NCBI GenBank assembly: GCA_030323885.1
Contig: CM059194.1
Location: forward strand, 3,693,191 to 3,757,190
Length of the DNA: 64,000 nucleotides
Direction: 5' to 3'
From: Branchipolynoe longqiensis
Lineage: Eukaryota; Annelida; Polychaeta; Phyllodocida; Polynoidae
The translations under genes and the position numbers were made by a program. Positions 42,624 through 53,745 of this stretch are shown here, piece by piece. Positions within the stretch are counted from its first letter, which is position 1. Every line of letters starts with the position of its first letter. The notes below the pieces were generated by a model that was not told the DNA's origin, ran no database searches, and was given only the letters and a program-made list of their open reading frames with translations.

Positions 42624-43489
42624 GGCCCTGTCATCCTATGATATATAGCCTTGCATATGCCAATGTATGTGATTTTGGGCCAACAATTTGGTGTACTTCG
42701 AGATACGTTATGGGTACGTTAGGCGGACGCTGGAATATGCTGTCATATGCTGTCATACACTGTCATGCACTGTCATATGCTGTCATGCGCCAAGGCGCCA
42801 ACACTTTTTTGAGCAGGTTCAAGATTGTCAACTTACAAGTGTGTCTTGTACATTAGGCATAAGGTATGTATACATTAGACATACATCGATATATGCTAGA
42901 CGTAGGTTAGCCATACATTGAACTACATTAGTTGTAAGTCGAGCTGGCGGAAACATACAGTCCTCATATTGACAACTTATTGACAAGTTATGACAACCCA
43001 TGAGAAACATATATCTAATATATGTCTAACGTACGTCTGGCATGTATTGACATATTTAATGTATAAGGCATACTTCTGATGAGCGAATAACCTATATAAT
43101 GTTCGATTGCATTCTGCAGAAGTTGTGTGAGCATATGCGAGGATGCTCCAAGCATTTTTCAAGCCAATCTATGGCCAATGTATGACCAACATATAGCTAA
43201 CGTGCCTCCCACTGGGGATAGGTTCCTCATATGCTATGTGTACATTGGCCATACACTGAGAACGCGGGAGACACATCAGTCAAGCATTTGGCCATACTTT
43301 CTATGATACACTCTCATACCCGGTCATATGCTAGAAGTACATCGGACATACGTTCTGCATATGTTCAGTACGTTCTGTAAACGTCCAACTTTGCCCCCTG
43401 TGCTGCCAACTTTGACACGTCTAGAAGTATTGGGACTATTTCATCCATTGGGCATACGCTGACACAATACGTTGTAGTGTGACAGGGCC
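42624..43489. mobile_element. Inverted-repeat element (GGCCCTGTCA ends), 866 bp
   Basis: The left end GGCCCTGTCATCC and the right end GTGTGACAGGGCC are inverse. The interior has a 10-base tandem patch at 42735-42790 (TATGCTGTCA, TACACTGTCA). Beyond it are many degenerate roughly 20-base units around ACGTACGTCTGACATATATT in both orientations, giving a quasi-palindromic interior. It is related by its ends to the element at 11282-11690. No transposase. Confidence 0.65.
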
Positions 43490-43499
43490 ATAAGTGTCT

Positions 43500-43760
43500 G
43501 ACAACGCCACCAGGTGGACCAGCGTTCCATGTGCGTTGTGAGCTGTGCCTGCCCCCATACACCCTCTCACCCACCATCCCCCCTCCCACCCACCTTTCCC
43601 TCCCACCTCGCTCCCACCCCCCTCCTTGCCAGCCCCCCCCTACCCTCTGGCAGGCTGGCAGCTCGTCACGTGATTGGATTACACGCCCCGGCCCATAGCC
43701 GCTTGTTCACACATGCACGATAATGGGGTTATAATGTGTGCCGGATGAGCTGGTGACTCG
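43500..43760. promoter_or_regulatory. E-box plus CCAAT promoter-like patch (candidate)
   Basis: GTCACGTGATTGG at 43665-43677 joins a CACGTG E-box to an inverted CCAAT box. It follows CCCACC/CCCCCC tracts and precedes CACGCCCCGGCCC. GCCACCAGGTGG (43506-43517) is a CTCF-like core. No transcript is recognisable downstream. Confidence 0.25.
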
Positions 43761-44135
43761 TTACCCGACTGCGTGTACAGCTCATCGAGACCTTCAGATA
43801 TGCGGCCATATTGGCTTGCAATATGGCTGCCATGTTTTTCTTCTGTTTATCCGATAACCACCCCGAAACCATACCCACACATGAAGGCCGTTAACTACCT
43901 CCGCAACAAGAAAAAACAGCAATAACACAAACCACATTACAAAAATAACCCAAACCAGCTAAACACGAGGCAAAATAAGGCACACAAAGTAAACAATGAA
44001 TATAACAACACTGACAAGATATATCTGAAGTCATGTCAGTTAACGTCAAATATAAAAGGAGTAAATATCTCATGACGTGATGACCCTAGGAGACATGGTT
44101 CCTAGAGCAGGGTTCGAACCTACACTTATTGCCGT
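43761..44135. other. Unique sequence, nothing recognised
   Basis: AT-rich, A-rich on the plus strand near 43900-43990. No repeat or frame supported. Confidence 0.4.
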
Positions 44136-44137
44136 TA

Positions 44138-44683
44138 ATTACATAATCCAATGGTTTTGAGTTTCTATCATTTTCCGAGTTAAATATATTAATGTCATCA
44201 TCAGAATATATCTTACCTGAGCTTGAAGTAGCGTTGATATACAATTGATTACTTTTGAGATATTTGCTAAACATGCTAACTTAATTTCGGCATGCTTGCC
44301 AAAGCTCTGATCCCATAGACTTCAACACTAACAGGTTCACTTCAATTGAACTAGTACGTGTAGGAATAAATACTTAATATGTGCACCCATGTCTAATTTG
44401 GGTATTTAGGTATAGCAATACCTCAGGGATTTACGCCCCTGCCTGCAGAGTTGTAAACCACTGCCTTGTGGTACAGGTCTTGACAGAACCTAAGGCTAAG
44501 GGAGCAAACCCTAAACAGAAAACCATGTCACTGTGGCAGCAGAAGGGGTTGATGTATGGACTCCCAACATCTCCCGACCACCACGAGGGACAAATAGTTT
44601 TGCCCTGTCTTAGGTTCAAATCTACATAATTGTTTTGCTTTAAAAGAATTTGATAATTTTTAGCGGAATATGCAACTTTAAGT
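44138..44683 (+). mobile_element. Element M copy interrupted by element C
   Basis: The left part is 44138-44400 ('cataatccaatggttttgagtttct' to 'acccatgtctaatttgg'). The right part is 44611-44683 ('gttcaaatctacataattgttttg' to 'gaatatgcaacttta'). The break lies at the same central position where a SINE-A entered the 11.9-kb copy. Confidence 0.8.
44401..44610 (+). mobile_element. Element C, copy 3, nested in element M
   Basis: It carries AGGTATAGCAATACCTCAGG (the palindrome with one mismatch), 'gttgtaaaccactgccttgtggtacagg', 'agggagcaaaccctaaacagaaaaccatgtcactgtggcag' and ends at 'gacaaatagttttgccctgtct'. This fixes the element's right end about 200 bases from the palindrome. Longer copies extend beyond it. 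Confidence 0.8.
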
Positions 44684-44689
44684 CTTCAT

Positions 44690-45390
44690 TCATTGATCAA
44701 GCTCTGGATACACAGTCATGTATCTAACTATATGTTGACACATTTGTCTTTGAATCGAATAATTACTTTATCGCCTACAATAATTATGTACACCTGGGTC
44801 AGTAGTTTAAGGGTCCGATTTCATTGCAAAGCAGAAAATGCAATGTATGGATGTTCAATGTGAGGAGTTATTGCTTGGGGAGATGCTAGAATGTTCTTCT
44901 CAACATTAACTTACTTCAGGCTTATGCTAGCAAATACCATCTTCATATACCACTTACATCTGTATTTTTAGTTAACTACTAACAGGTCAACTTTCACTTT
45001 GTTCTTAGTAGGGGACTTGGGCTGTCAATGGCGCTAGTGATTATGTCATCTCCCCACGCCCCTCTTCCAGCTTCCCTCCTCCTTCCTCTCCTCTTCCGTC
45101 TGCCATACTCCCTCCTCTCCTCCCCCGTCTCTCGTCCCTCTTCCATCCCCTACCCCTTCCTCCTCGCACCTCCCTACCCCACCTCCCTCCTCCCCCTCCC
45201 TCCTCCAACCTCCCTCCTCCCACCACCCCTCCTCCCACCTCCCTCCTCCCACCTCCCTCCTCCCACCTCCCTCCTCCCACCCACCTCCCCCTCCTCCCTC
45301 GTCCGTCTTCTCCTCCCTCCTCCCTCCTCTATTCTCTCCTGCCTCCTCCCTCTTGCCTCTTCCGTCTTCCCTCTATCTAGGTAACGATGT
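44690..45390. other. Unique sequence, then CCTCCC pyrimidine tract
   Basis: 44690-45040 shows nothing recognised. 45045-45375 is a CCTCCCTCCTCCC tract whose frames on both strands are compositional. Confidence 0.6.
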
Positions 45391-45517
45391 TCAATTGCCC
45401 GTTTTTGTATTGTAGTTGAAAAAACAGATTTTTATCTGAAAACAATTTTAATTCTTTTAGTTACTCCTGCGCACTGTCGCCCCCTGCTATGTACCAACCA
45501 AAAATGGCATGGGTATA

Positions 45518-45566
45518 TATGCCACATGCCGCATGCCGCATCCCGCATGCCGCATACCGCATACCA
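45518..45566. repeat. Short 10-bp array (CATGCCGCAT)
   Basis: Four to five units, CATGCCGCAT, CATGCCGCAT, CCCGCATGCC, GCATACCGCAT, precede ACCATGGCAT. Each unit is partly palindromic (GCATGC). Confidence 0.85.
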
Positions 45567-46039
45567 TGGCATCTTAGCTTTACGCTACACACATGAGAGA
45601 GTTAATTAGTAACACCGAACACCTGAATTTCCTAGATTCAAAAGCGGACCCTGATATCTATCTGCATTTTGTTGTAATAAAGATCCCATTCCACGTAGGT
45701 CTTTGTCGCGTCTTGAATTATGCGCGCGACCACATCTTCAACCCCCCGCCGTACGCACACCATAGTCTGGTGCCAAGTACAGACTAATTTAACTAAACCT
45801 CCCAAGGAAAACCTAATGAGTGAATGCTAATGGTCTAAATGGCTTCACCGTCACCGAATCAAAGGCACATCCATCGGAAGATTCGAGTTCCATTTGCATA
45901 CCGATAAGACCGATGGATTAAACCCAACCTCAAGTCTATCCATCACCCACTCCCCATCCCGCTAATAGCACAACCTCCCACTCCCTCCCCCCCCCCCCCA
46001 CTGTCTGCCACCTCCCACCCAACCGCTCGTACATTTATT

Positions 46040-46115
46040 TTTATTTTTTTGGTAAATATTTGTATTCATCTGAATACATATTTTGTCAGCGCCGGGGCAC
46101 TGGTCTTCCAGCCGT
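46040..46115 (-). mobile_element. LINE-like 3' tail, minus strand
   Basis: On the minus strand: GGCTGGAAGACCAGTGCCCC, then GGCGCTGACAAAATATGTAT, TCAGATGAATACAAATATTT. It contains the perfect hairpin GTATTCAGATGAATAC. This is the clearest single-copy ancestor of the 55-bp satellite at 17.0-17.7 kb. The upstream LINE body is not recognisable. Confidence 0.7.
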
Positions 46116-46205
46116 CGGAGTGGTCGCATTTCATCTGTACATCGTGGAAGTGGAATGTGTTGCATTGTGTGCAGCACAACCTATTACATTGTTGTTATTC
46201 GATTC

Positions 46206-46477
46206 ACTTAAAGTTGTATAGTCCAATGGTTTTGAGTTTCTGTCGTTTTTATGAGATACACATATTAAATCGATCGTCATAATCTACCTCACCTTCATTC
46301 TAAGTAACTTTCAGTTCAAATGCCGACTTTTGAGATATTTGAAGTAGAAGAATACAACATTAATTCCGGTAAGCATGCCAACACTCTGACAGTATAGTTA
46401 GATATATAAATTCAAATCTAAATAGTTGTTTTGGTTTTGAAAATGGGATGCTTCATTTGACTATGCAGCTTTAACGT
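46206..46477 (+). mobile_element. Element M copy with internal deletion
   Basis: Starts CTTAAAGTTGTATAGTCCAA and ends 'catttgactatgcagctttaac'. The stretch between 'ctgacagtatag' and 'ttagatatataaattcaaatc' lacks about 100 bases present in other copies. Confidence 0.8.
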
Positions 46478-47173
46478 CGGATACTCCGATGCCTTTAACA
46501 AAAACTTAAATATATTCTACTGGTATTTATAATATACAGGTCAACAATGCCTTATCTGAAATTCTGAAATCCACAAAGCTACAGACACCAAGGTTTCATT
46601 CCCCGCAGCCTCTAAAGGAACTGTTATACTAGCTAGTCTTTATTTGACCCATTTAATATGAAAACTCATGTTTGATTATTTATTTTAAATGTGTATATAT
46701 GCAAGTCATGCACTGTATCTGGGTTGGAAATAAACTATCCGGGATAATTTATGGTCTGTAATTGTACATGTAAAGGACTGTCACATTATGCTATATCTCG
46801 CAAGCACGCCGCAAATGAGTAAACTCACTAATATATTTGATCCGTCCATGCAACTTTAAGTGGGTGATTGCCCACATCACATCCGTGTATCTATGTGTAT
46901 ACATATGGGAACATGTCTATATCGATTTTGTAGCAATCTCCAACATCCACATCTAAGAGGTAGGCTCTTGCCTGTGATGTCTACTTTGCAATATAGCACG
47001 GTCTGTCGTGCTATATCAGTGGTCTTTGCATGAACAGGAGCACCCTGCATTGAAACCCTGCTGCTAATTGCTAATTAAGCTGCGTGTGATATGGTGGCAC
47101 AGATGAAAGGTACACAGTGCTACGGAGCAGGGTCCTATATCTAAGAATGACCACAGCATTCTGTATTCTCCAG
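46478..47173. other. Unique sequence with a small hairpin
   Basis: ATATAGCACG, a 6-base loop and CGTGCTATAT (46991-47016) form a perfect 10-bp hairpin related in sequence to the 90-bp satellite at 18.2-19.0 kb. At 46795-46860 'cgcaagcacgccg...catgcaactttaa' may be an element M end. Confidence 0.4.
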
Positions 47174-47175
47174 TA

Positions 47176-47501
47176 CAGTACAACCCTGTTAAACCAAGCT
47201 CGGTTAAACCAACCGATCGATTAATCCAAACGTTTTTCGGTGGCCTGGCAAAATACTACCATTTATCATATACACAAGTTGGTTAAACCAAAGTCTGTTA
47301 ATCCAAATTATTGGTAAATCCAAATAAAATTGTTGGGCCCCAGGCCACTTCCGGTACAGTTAAACCAAACTTTCATGTGGTTATAAGGTCATCAGAGACT
47401 TTTTTATATGATAAATGGTAGTATTTTGCTGGGCCGCCAAACAAAGTTTGGATGAACCGATTGTTTGGTTTCACCGACCTCGGTTTAATGGGGTTAAACT
47501 G
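47176..47501. mobile_element. pogo/Tigger-like MITE, 326 bp, with TA target site
   Basis: The ends are CAGTACAACCCTGTTAAACC and the inverse of CAGTTTAACCCCATTAAACC, each flanked by TA. The inverted repeats extend about 100 bases, including GCAAAATACTACCATTTATC on both arms, so the whole element folds back. CAGT ends, repeated GGTTAAACC blocks and a TA target are established features of pogo/Tigger-type Tc1-mariner elements. A further fragment of the same type (47605-47690, 'cttggttaaaccaatgatcagttaatccaaac') follows. Confidence 0.85.
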
Positions 47502-47759
47502 TATGTACATAAAACACATTAATCAAAGTGTCCAAATACATTGTATATTACATTCATGATGCACCCACGTTTCTGCCAAAGCCAAGTCAAAGTCGAAGCC
47601 AAAGCTTGGTTAAACCAATGATCAGTTAATCCAAACAAATTTCTAGGGTCCCTTCAAGTTTGGTTTGACGTGGTTATTCTGTCTATGCTTATCAGGATCA
47701 CACACCTGGAGGTTGATCTGCACTGCCTTCTCCACATCAGAGGCTTTCAAACGATATAT

Positions 47760-48840
47760 ATGTGCTCTATAATCTCTTATGGGAATATAAACAAGGACAC
47801 TATCACTTATCAGTTCTCTTCTATATATTAGTTATTACCTACTATCCTACTGTCATAGGAATTAGTTGCTGCCTCTGCCACTATGGTGAGTTGCTCATAG
47901 CCACCCTGATACCATCTGTGTCTGGTCACTACCGCCTCCAGACCTGCTCGGATGGTGATATATATAATCAGGAATATATTGCTGCCACTTTCTACACAAG
48001 CAGAGACTTCCAATCAAGTGATATCTCTATAATCACTGATACCAATTATGAGAGCTGTGCCGAAGAATAATTACACCGTACCACGTATTAAGGAGTTATT
48101 ATCCGATATGATTGGTTGGTTATTGGGGCGTTTCATCCCGCCAACATCTAAGGTCCATAACAGGACGTTATCCGATATAATCCTGTGAGATAACTCCGCA
48201 ATAACCCATTATATCTAGTGTCGGAGGCTGGGTTATGGAGACAACGATGTGAACTTGTAATATAATATGCCCATATATTGCTCAAATAGTTATATATATA
48301 TATATCATGGTATGATGGCTTCTGGCTGAATGCCTTAAGAAATCATGTAGATGGATGAACTTTAAAAGTCGTTCGATTCTCTCTTAATTCCTTAAACCTA
48401 TCCCTATACAGATAAACACTACCAGTGGGGCAGCGCTATAAAGGTGTAATGAGTATACACTGTTACAAGTCAGTACCCGTCCTGATATTAACTTATACAT
48501 GTGCTATATAATTTATTATGTGAATATAAATATAGAATAGTCCCTAATGTTTTCGGTGCTCCTTCTGGACACCTCTCGCTTCCCAACACCCCTTATTCTC
48601 ACCCCCCCCCCCCCCTGTAACGGGGCACACTCTGCTTCCGGCCGCCTCGGAACCGAGTCCAACGGTCTGCCAGCTCTCACTTCAAATGTGTTCATCCTCG
48701 CCCCATCTACGGTCTATATCAGGAAGGTTATCCGATATGATCCTGTGAGAGAACTGCGCAATAACCCGCTAGAAATAGTTTCGGAAGGCTGGCATATGGA
48801 GATAATCACGTGAACTTGTAATCTAATATATATATGTTGT
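47760..48840 (+). repeat. Element D copies and a duplicated roughly 110-bp segment
   Basis: Element D starts at 47760 (GTGCTCTATAATCTCTTATG) and again weakly at 48499 (GTGCTATATAATTTATTATG). 'gttatccgatatratcctgtgaga.aact.cgcaataaccc' followed by 'cggaggctgg' and 'gtgaacttgtaat' occurs at 48166-48275 and 48725-48835. SINE-B fragments lie between (48120-48174 minus, 48421-48490 plus). The region looks like a degenerate tandem duplication of an element D unit, with SINE debris. Confidence 0.65.
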
Positions 48841-49269
48841 GAAGAGATAACACTACAACAATCAAATCATTACATTATCCAGATAGAAAATTACCAGTAA
48901 CCACGAAAAAGATTGTATAGAGAATTTCCACACCAAACCCAAATCCTGTGTGATGTGATCGTAGACCAAGTTATGTAAGTACCAGTTTACTGTGCATTAT
49001 GCCCTGCATACACATTGTAATAGGGGATTTAAAAAATACCTCCTCCCTCTGCCACCAGTGGAACGAGAAACTACTGGTGTGGAGAGAAGCAACTCATGCT
49101 GTCTGCTCTGCGCTAAATGTTTATTGATAAATGCCACTTTAGTTGAGGCAACCTTAGAATGAGAACATGAAGCAAGTGGCCACATCACAAAGACTGCTGG
49201 CAATGTTTGCTCTGTAGGAGTTTGCTGGTTCAAACCAATGCCTTATACAACCCTTAGGTTAGTCCCTAC
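48841..49269. other. Unique sequence, nothing recognised
   Basis: No tandem array or known repeat seen. A GCCACCAGTGG motif lies near 49052. Confidence 0.35.
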
Positions 49270-49480
49270 CTAGCCTGGTTACTTACTTACTTACGCCTAC
49301 CACCCAACTTTGGGCATAGGCCACACACAAGGGCTCTCCAGTTATCCCAGTCTTTGAGTTTCTTTTTCGTGATTCTGTAACGTTGTTCTTTTTTCCGGGG
49401 TGTGGTTGTTGGCCCCACGCCCAACCCCCAACCTGGAGGACCAGTTGCTGCTCTTAGTCTGTCCTCTAGCATGCTAATCC
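49270..49480 (-). mobile_element. LINE 3'-end fragment with GTAA tail
   Basis: The minus-strand frame (49472-49287) ends with TKKKLKDWDNWRALVCGLCP, matching the 'DRxxWRxLVxGLC' C-terminus common to many LINE ORF2 proteins. About 20 bases after the stop the sequence becomes GTAAGTAAGTAAGTAAC, a short-unit microsatellite tail of the kind found at the 3' end of some LINE clades. This is a third LINE lineage in the window. Confidence 0.65.
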
Positions 49481-49549
49481 TGGGAATGCAAGAAGTGTTG
49501 GTTGGAATGCTGGTCTAGGCGCAATATTTCCCATTTGTATCACTGCAAC

Positions 49550-49650
49550 AACATTAGGATAAGGAAAGGACTGCTTTGTTCAGTGCTAGCATAATGTAAC
49601 TGTGTGTGGTAGTGGGTCATGGTATGTATGGCTTGGTCTCAGAGTGAGAC
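49550..49650 (+). mobile_element. SINE-B body fragment
   Basis: 'acaacattaggataaggaaaggactgctttgttcagtgctagcataatgtaactg' matches the central SINE-B block. Head and tail are absent. A further 40-base SINE-B scrap lies at 49930-49972 ('gtcactgtcacaagtcggcacccaccccgatatga'). Confidence 0.6.
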
Positions 49651-49654
49651 ACAT

Positions 49655-50350
49655 TTGCCCCCCCCCCCCCCCCCACACACACACCTTCTCCTAATAAAAC
49701 AACCCTAGTGTAGAGTCTATGCTCGGATCTGTGGCTGTGTACGTAGGCTATGATGGGTACTTAGCATATACTCAGGCACCACCCAACCCATATGTATATA
49801 TATATATACATATCGGAATAGTTGACATTAGTAGGTAGTATATAACCTCATTGAACCCACACAAAACCCACAAAAGATCCAACAAATCTATCCACTGCTA
49901 GGAGTCACAAGTCACAAGTCAAAAGTCAGTAAATGTCACTGTCACAAGTCGGCACCCACCCCGATATGAACTGAAATATAAACACACACAGCCTCCACAC
50001 ACTCACCACCACACACACATAAGCACCAACTAAGAGAGATCAGGTAACGGTCAAATCATCGTGGCGGCACTGTTGCTTGTCAGAACCGCTAGGTGGCGTC
50101 CTGACGGGGTTAGCCCCCCCCCCCCCCCTCACACCCGGTGCTGATGCAGTGTAAGTCTGTGTTCAAACGGACGCATCCCTGCGGTGAGCCGATACGTCGT
50201 CGCGCGGTGTCACTTCTTATAATGAGCGCAACAGTTGGAGCCACCCTGCAAGGCGAGGTGGGGAAGTGGTGGCGCTGTAGTCGCAGTTAGTGTGATAGAT
50301 ACGGCGTGAGGCGGAGACTGCATGCGCTGTATCTGGTTTAAGTGACGTTC
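49655..50350. other. Unique sequence with poly-C
   Basis: A run of 17 C at 49658-49674 is followed by CACACACA, and another of about 15 C lies near 50116-50130. CGCTAGGTGGCG (50088-50099) is CTCF-like. No gene. Confidence 0.4.
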
Positions 50351-50499
50351 ACATGCCCAGACTGGTGGGGGAGGGGGGAGGGAAGGGGGTTGGATGGGGC
50401 GCGGGAGCAGGGGCAGGGGGCAGGTGGAGGGTGGGAAGGGGGTGAGCAAGGTTGCAGGGGAGGGCTGGGGAGAGGAGGGAGGAGAGGAGTGGTCGGCAC

Positions 50500-52020
50500 A
50501 GGTGGACCATGGAGGTGGAGGTGGGATGGTGAGGTGGATGGTGGACGGTGAGGTGGATGGTGGATAGTGAGGTGGATGCTGGATGCGGAGGTGGATGCGG
50601 AGGTGGATGGTGGATGCCGAGGTGGATGGTCGATGCGGAGGTGGATGCGGAGGTGGATGGGGGATGGGGAGGTGGATGGTGGATGCGGAGGTGGATCAGG
50701 ATGTGGAGGTGGATGGGGATGGAGCGGTGGATGGTGGATGCGGAGGTGGATGGGGGATGTGGAGGTGGATGTGGGATGGGGAGGTGGATGGTGAATGCGG
50801 AGGTGGATCGGGATGCGGAGGTGGATGGGGGATCGGGGGTGGATGGTGGATGCGAAGGTGGATGGGGATGCAGAGGTGGATGGAGGAAGGGGAGGTGGAT
50901 GGTGGATGGGAATGTGGATGGTGGATGGTGGATGTGGAGGTAGGTGGTGGATGTGGAGGTGGATGGTGGATGTGGAGGTGGATGGTGGATGTGGAGGTGG
51001 ATGGTGGATGTGGATGGTGGATGCGGAGGTGGATTGTGGATGCGGAGGTGGATGGTGAATTTGGAGGTGGATGGTGGATGCGGAGGTGGATCGGGATGTG
51101 GAGGTGGATGGTGGATGTGGAGGTGGATGGGGGATGCAGATGTGGATGGTGGATGCGGAGGTGGATCGGGGATGGGGAGGTGGATGGTGGATGCGGAGGT
51201 GGATGGGGGATGGGGAGGTGTATGGTGGATGGGGAGGTGGATGGTGGATGCGGAGGTGTATGGGGGATGCGGATGTGTATGGTGGATGTGGAGGTGGATG
51301 GTGGATGCGGAGCAGGATGGTGGATGGGGAGGTAGATGGTGGATGCGAAGGTGGATGGTGGATGCGGAGTGGGATGGGGGAGGGGGGGGTGGATGGTGGA
51401 TGGGGAGGTCGATGGTGGATGCGGAGGTAGATGGTGGATGCGGATGTGCATGGGGATGCGGAGGTTGATGGATGTGGATGCAGATGTGTATGGTGGATGC
51501 GGATGTATGGGATGGGGATGGGGTGGATGGTGGCATATTGGAGCGGAGGTGGATGGGGGTGGGGAGGTGGATGGGTGTGATGCGGAGTTGTGGTGGTGCG
51601 GATGTGTATGGTGGATGCGGAGGTTATGGTGGATGGGGGTGGATGGGGATGGGGAGGTGGATGGTGATGTGATGGTGGATGCAGAGGTGGATGCGGGGTG
51701 GATGGGGGTGGGAGGTGATGGTGGATGGGAGGTGGATGGTGGATGCGGATGTATATGGTGGATGCGGAGGTGTATGTGGATGCGGAGGTGGATGATGGAT
51801 GCGGATGTGTATGGTGGATGCGGAGGTTATGGTGGATGCGGAGGTGGATGGGGGATGGGGAGGTGGATGGTGGATGTGGAGGTGGATGGTGGATGCATAG
51901 GTGGATGCGGAGGTGGAAGGGGGGTGGGGAGGTGGATGGTAGATGGGGAGGTGGATGCTGAATGTGGAAGTGGATGGGGGATGGGGAGGTGGATGGGGGA
52001 TGGGGAGTAGGTAGCGGCGA
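50500..52020 (+). repeat. 18-bp G-rich minisatellite (GGAGGTGGATGGTGGATG...)
   Basis: Built on GAGGTGGATGGTGGATGC with 6-base sub-units GGTGGA/GGATGC. About 80 units are present, with irregularities near 51470-51730. Both strands stay open for hundreds of codons because 18 is a multiple of three (MVDAEVDGGCGGGW on plus, STSASTIHLRIHHPPPHPP on minus). These are not genes. Confidence 0.95.
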
Positions 52021-52129
52021 TGCGGAAGGGGAATGGGCATTTATTTAAAATTTAAAATGTTCACTTTTCCTATAAGCATGTGCTCACAATTTTGTTCGAT
52101 CCTTTCAAAATTCCTATATATGCCCCTGA

Positions 52130-52450
52130 TTCACTTGTTTGTGGGTAGCTATGATAAATGTGAATTCGCGTGTGTATGTCTGTGCATGTGCACAAGTAAC
52201 ATGCTTGCGAATGGGTGCATGTGTGAGTGTGTATGCGTGCGCGTGGATACACATGCGTGTGTGCATGTTCACGGAAACGCATTTAACTGATTGCCAATCT
52301 GGTACGGAAACATGAGCTGGTGCCAATGGTTTGTGAATTGTCACGCATAGGTATGTGTGCATGTATGTGTGTGTCTGCATATGTGCATGCGCATTAATGC
52401 AAATGTGCATGCGTGAGTGCATGTGCATCTGCGCGCACACGGTGAAGGTG
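52130..52450. repeat. Alternating purine-pyrimidine TG/CA-rich tract
   Basis: Runs such as GTGTGCATGTTC, GCGTGCGCGTGGATACACATGC and GCATGTATGTGTGTGTCTGC alternate purine and pyrimidine over about 300 bases. This is a composition that favours Z-DNA. No unit length is fixed, so it is a degenerate microsatellite. Confidence 0.7.
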
Positions 52451-52807
52451 GTGCGAGAGAAAGGACCATATACAATTGAATAGCACTCCCTATATTATAA
52501 CCACCCTATAACCACAACCCCAATGTACGAATCAGTAACATCACTGGATGGCTTCCCATGCACAGGACCTGTCATAATTTTACTTTAGATATATGCACCT
52601 TTAACTTTTCCATTAAAACTAAAGGAAATCTATCACAATATATATATATATACTCACAAATGAGTACTACAATGCAAAGGCAATATAACACGCAGGTAGT
52701 GCAATGACAAGAGGTGAACAGAAAGAGGTGAACACCCCCTTGCCTAAAGGACACCAATTCTCCAATGTGACTGAGACAGGTTTTTTTTGTTTTGATTTTT
52801 AGTTTTT

Positions 52808-53091
52808 TGTTGAAGATTTATACTACCTATCAAGGATAAGTCTGAACAGACTTGTTTTCATCATTAGACAGTTTGTCGATAGAAAGCCATCGTGTACACT
52901 TTTACTGACCCAATGGATTGAGATGGTATGAAAGCAACTGGCCTTTGATGATGCCGTAAGTTATACACATCAGTGGAAATCCAAATTGACAGAGGTGGGG
53001 TCACGGGGAATCGAATCAGTGACCTTCAAATTAGGAGTCAGACCTGGAAAAACGTCAGACACTCTAACCACTCCACCACAGAGAACACCAC
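52808..53091 (-). mobile_element. SINE-A copy 6 (minus strand)
   Basis: The head is at the right end: reverse of TTCTCTGTGGTGGAGTGGTT, the CGTTTTTCCAGG insert, the CTCCTAA loop and box-B-like CTGATTCGATTCCCC. The tail with AAGTCTGTTCAGACTTAT is at the left, preceded in plus orientation by a T-rich run (AATTTTTAGTTTTTTG), which represents the A-rich 3' end. Confidence 0.85.
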
Positions 53092-53234
53092 ACCAGGTTT
53101 ACAGCAGTGGTGGGATAGATGGTGGCGCCACCACTACAGCTAGGTAAGTTATAAAGAAAGGTACTTAATGTTGATTCCATTCCATTCATGTATACTCGCA
53201 TACTATATTACACATAACATATAAATGATATGTT

Positions 53235-53272
53235 ATAACTCAAAACCATCAGACAATGCAGCTTTAAATGAA
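53235..53272 (-). mobile_element. Element M terminal fragment
   Basis: 'ataactcaaaaccatcagacaatgcagctttaaa' matches the element's terminal 35 bases in minus orientation. The rest is absent. Confidence 0.5.
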
Positions 53273-53401
53273 CTCGTTACATTCATTCACACAACTAATA
53301 GATATGATATCCTTTTGGAGACGGTGGAAGCAATAAACCTGTTTCTGCAGAACATGCACTGTGAGCAAGAGTAAAATCACATATTGCCTCTGCCATCAGA
53401 A

Positions 53402-53745
53402 TGTAATGGCCCACTGCCTTCCGACTCTCTCTCTCACGCAGTCACACACGGAAGAACACCAAGATTCAATTCAGTGTATGCTTCACCCTTGGTTTATTGA
53501 ACCCTCTGCTCTCTGCAGCGTCAGTAGTTGTCTGACCCGCCCCCTGACTCGCCAGATCCCACATCAACTCGATAGGTGTGTGTGGGGGGGTGGGTCAGCC
53601 ACACGCAGTAGAGGTCAGCCCAGTTGGGGTCTGACCGGTGGCTACCCATGCCGCCACCTAGCATAGTGTAATGGTACTGCGCTGATGTACGGCATAGTCT
53701 CCGCTGCTACCGCGTGATAGTAGAGCTCATGTTCAGACTACTACA
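53402..53745 (-). repeat. 3' LTR, complete (344 bp)
   Basis: It begins TGTAGTAGTCTGAACATGAG and ends GGGCCATTACA, the usual TG...CA ends. GGTTCAATAAACCAAGGG near 53489-53506 contains the AATAAA polyadenylation signal that would end R. CGCCACCTAGC-type sequence in U3 resembles a CTCF core. A diverged solo LTR of this family is at 26027-26361. Confidence 0.85.

Noticed and set aside
50349..51536. A 395-codon minus frame and several 200-codon plus frames
   Set aside because: All are products of the 18-bp GGTGGATG repeat. Both strands are open for the same reason.
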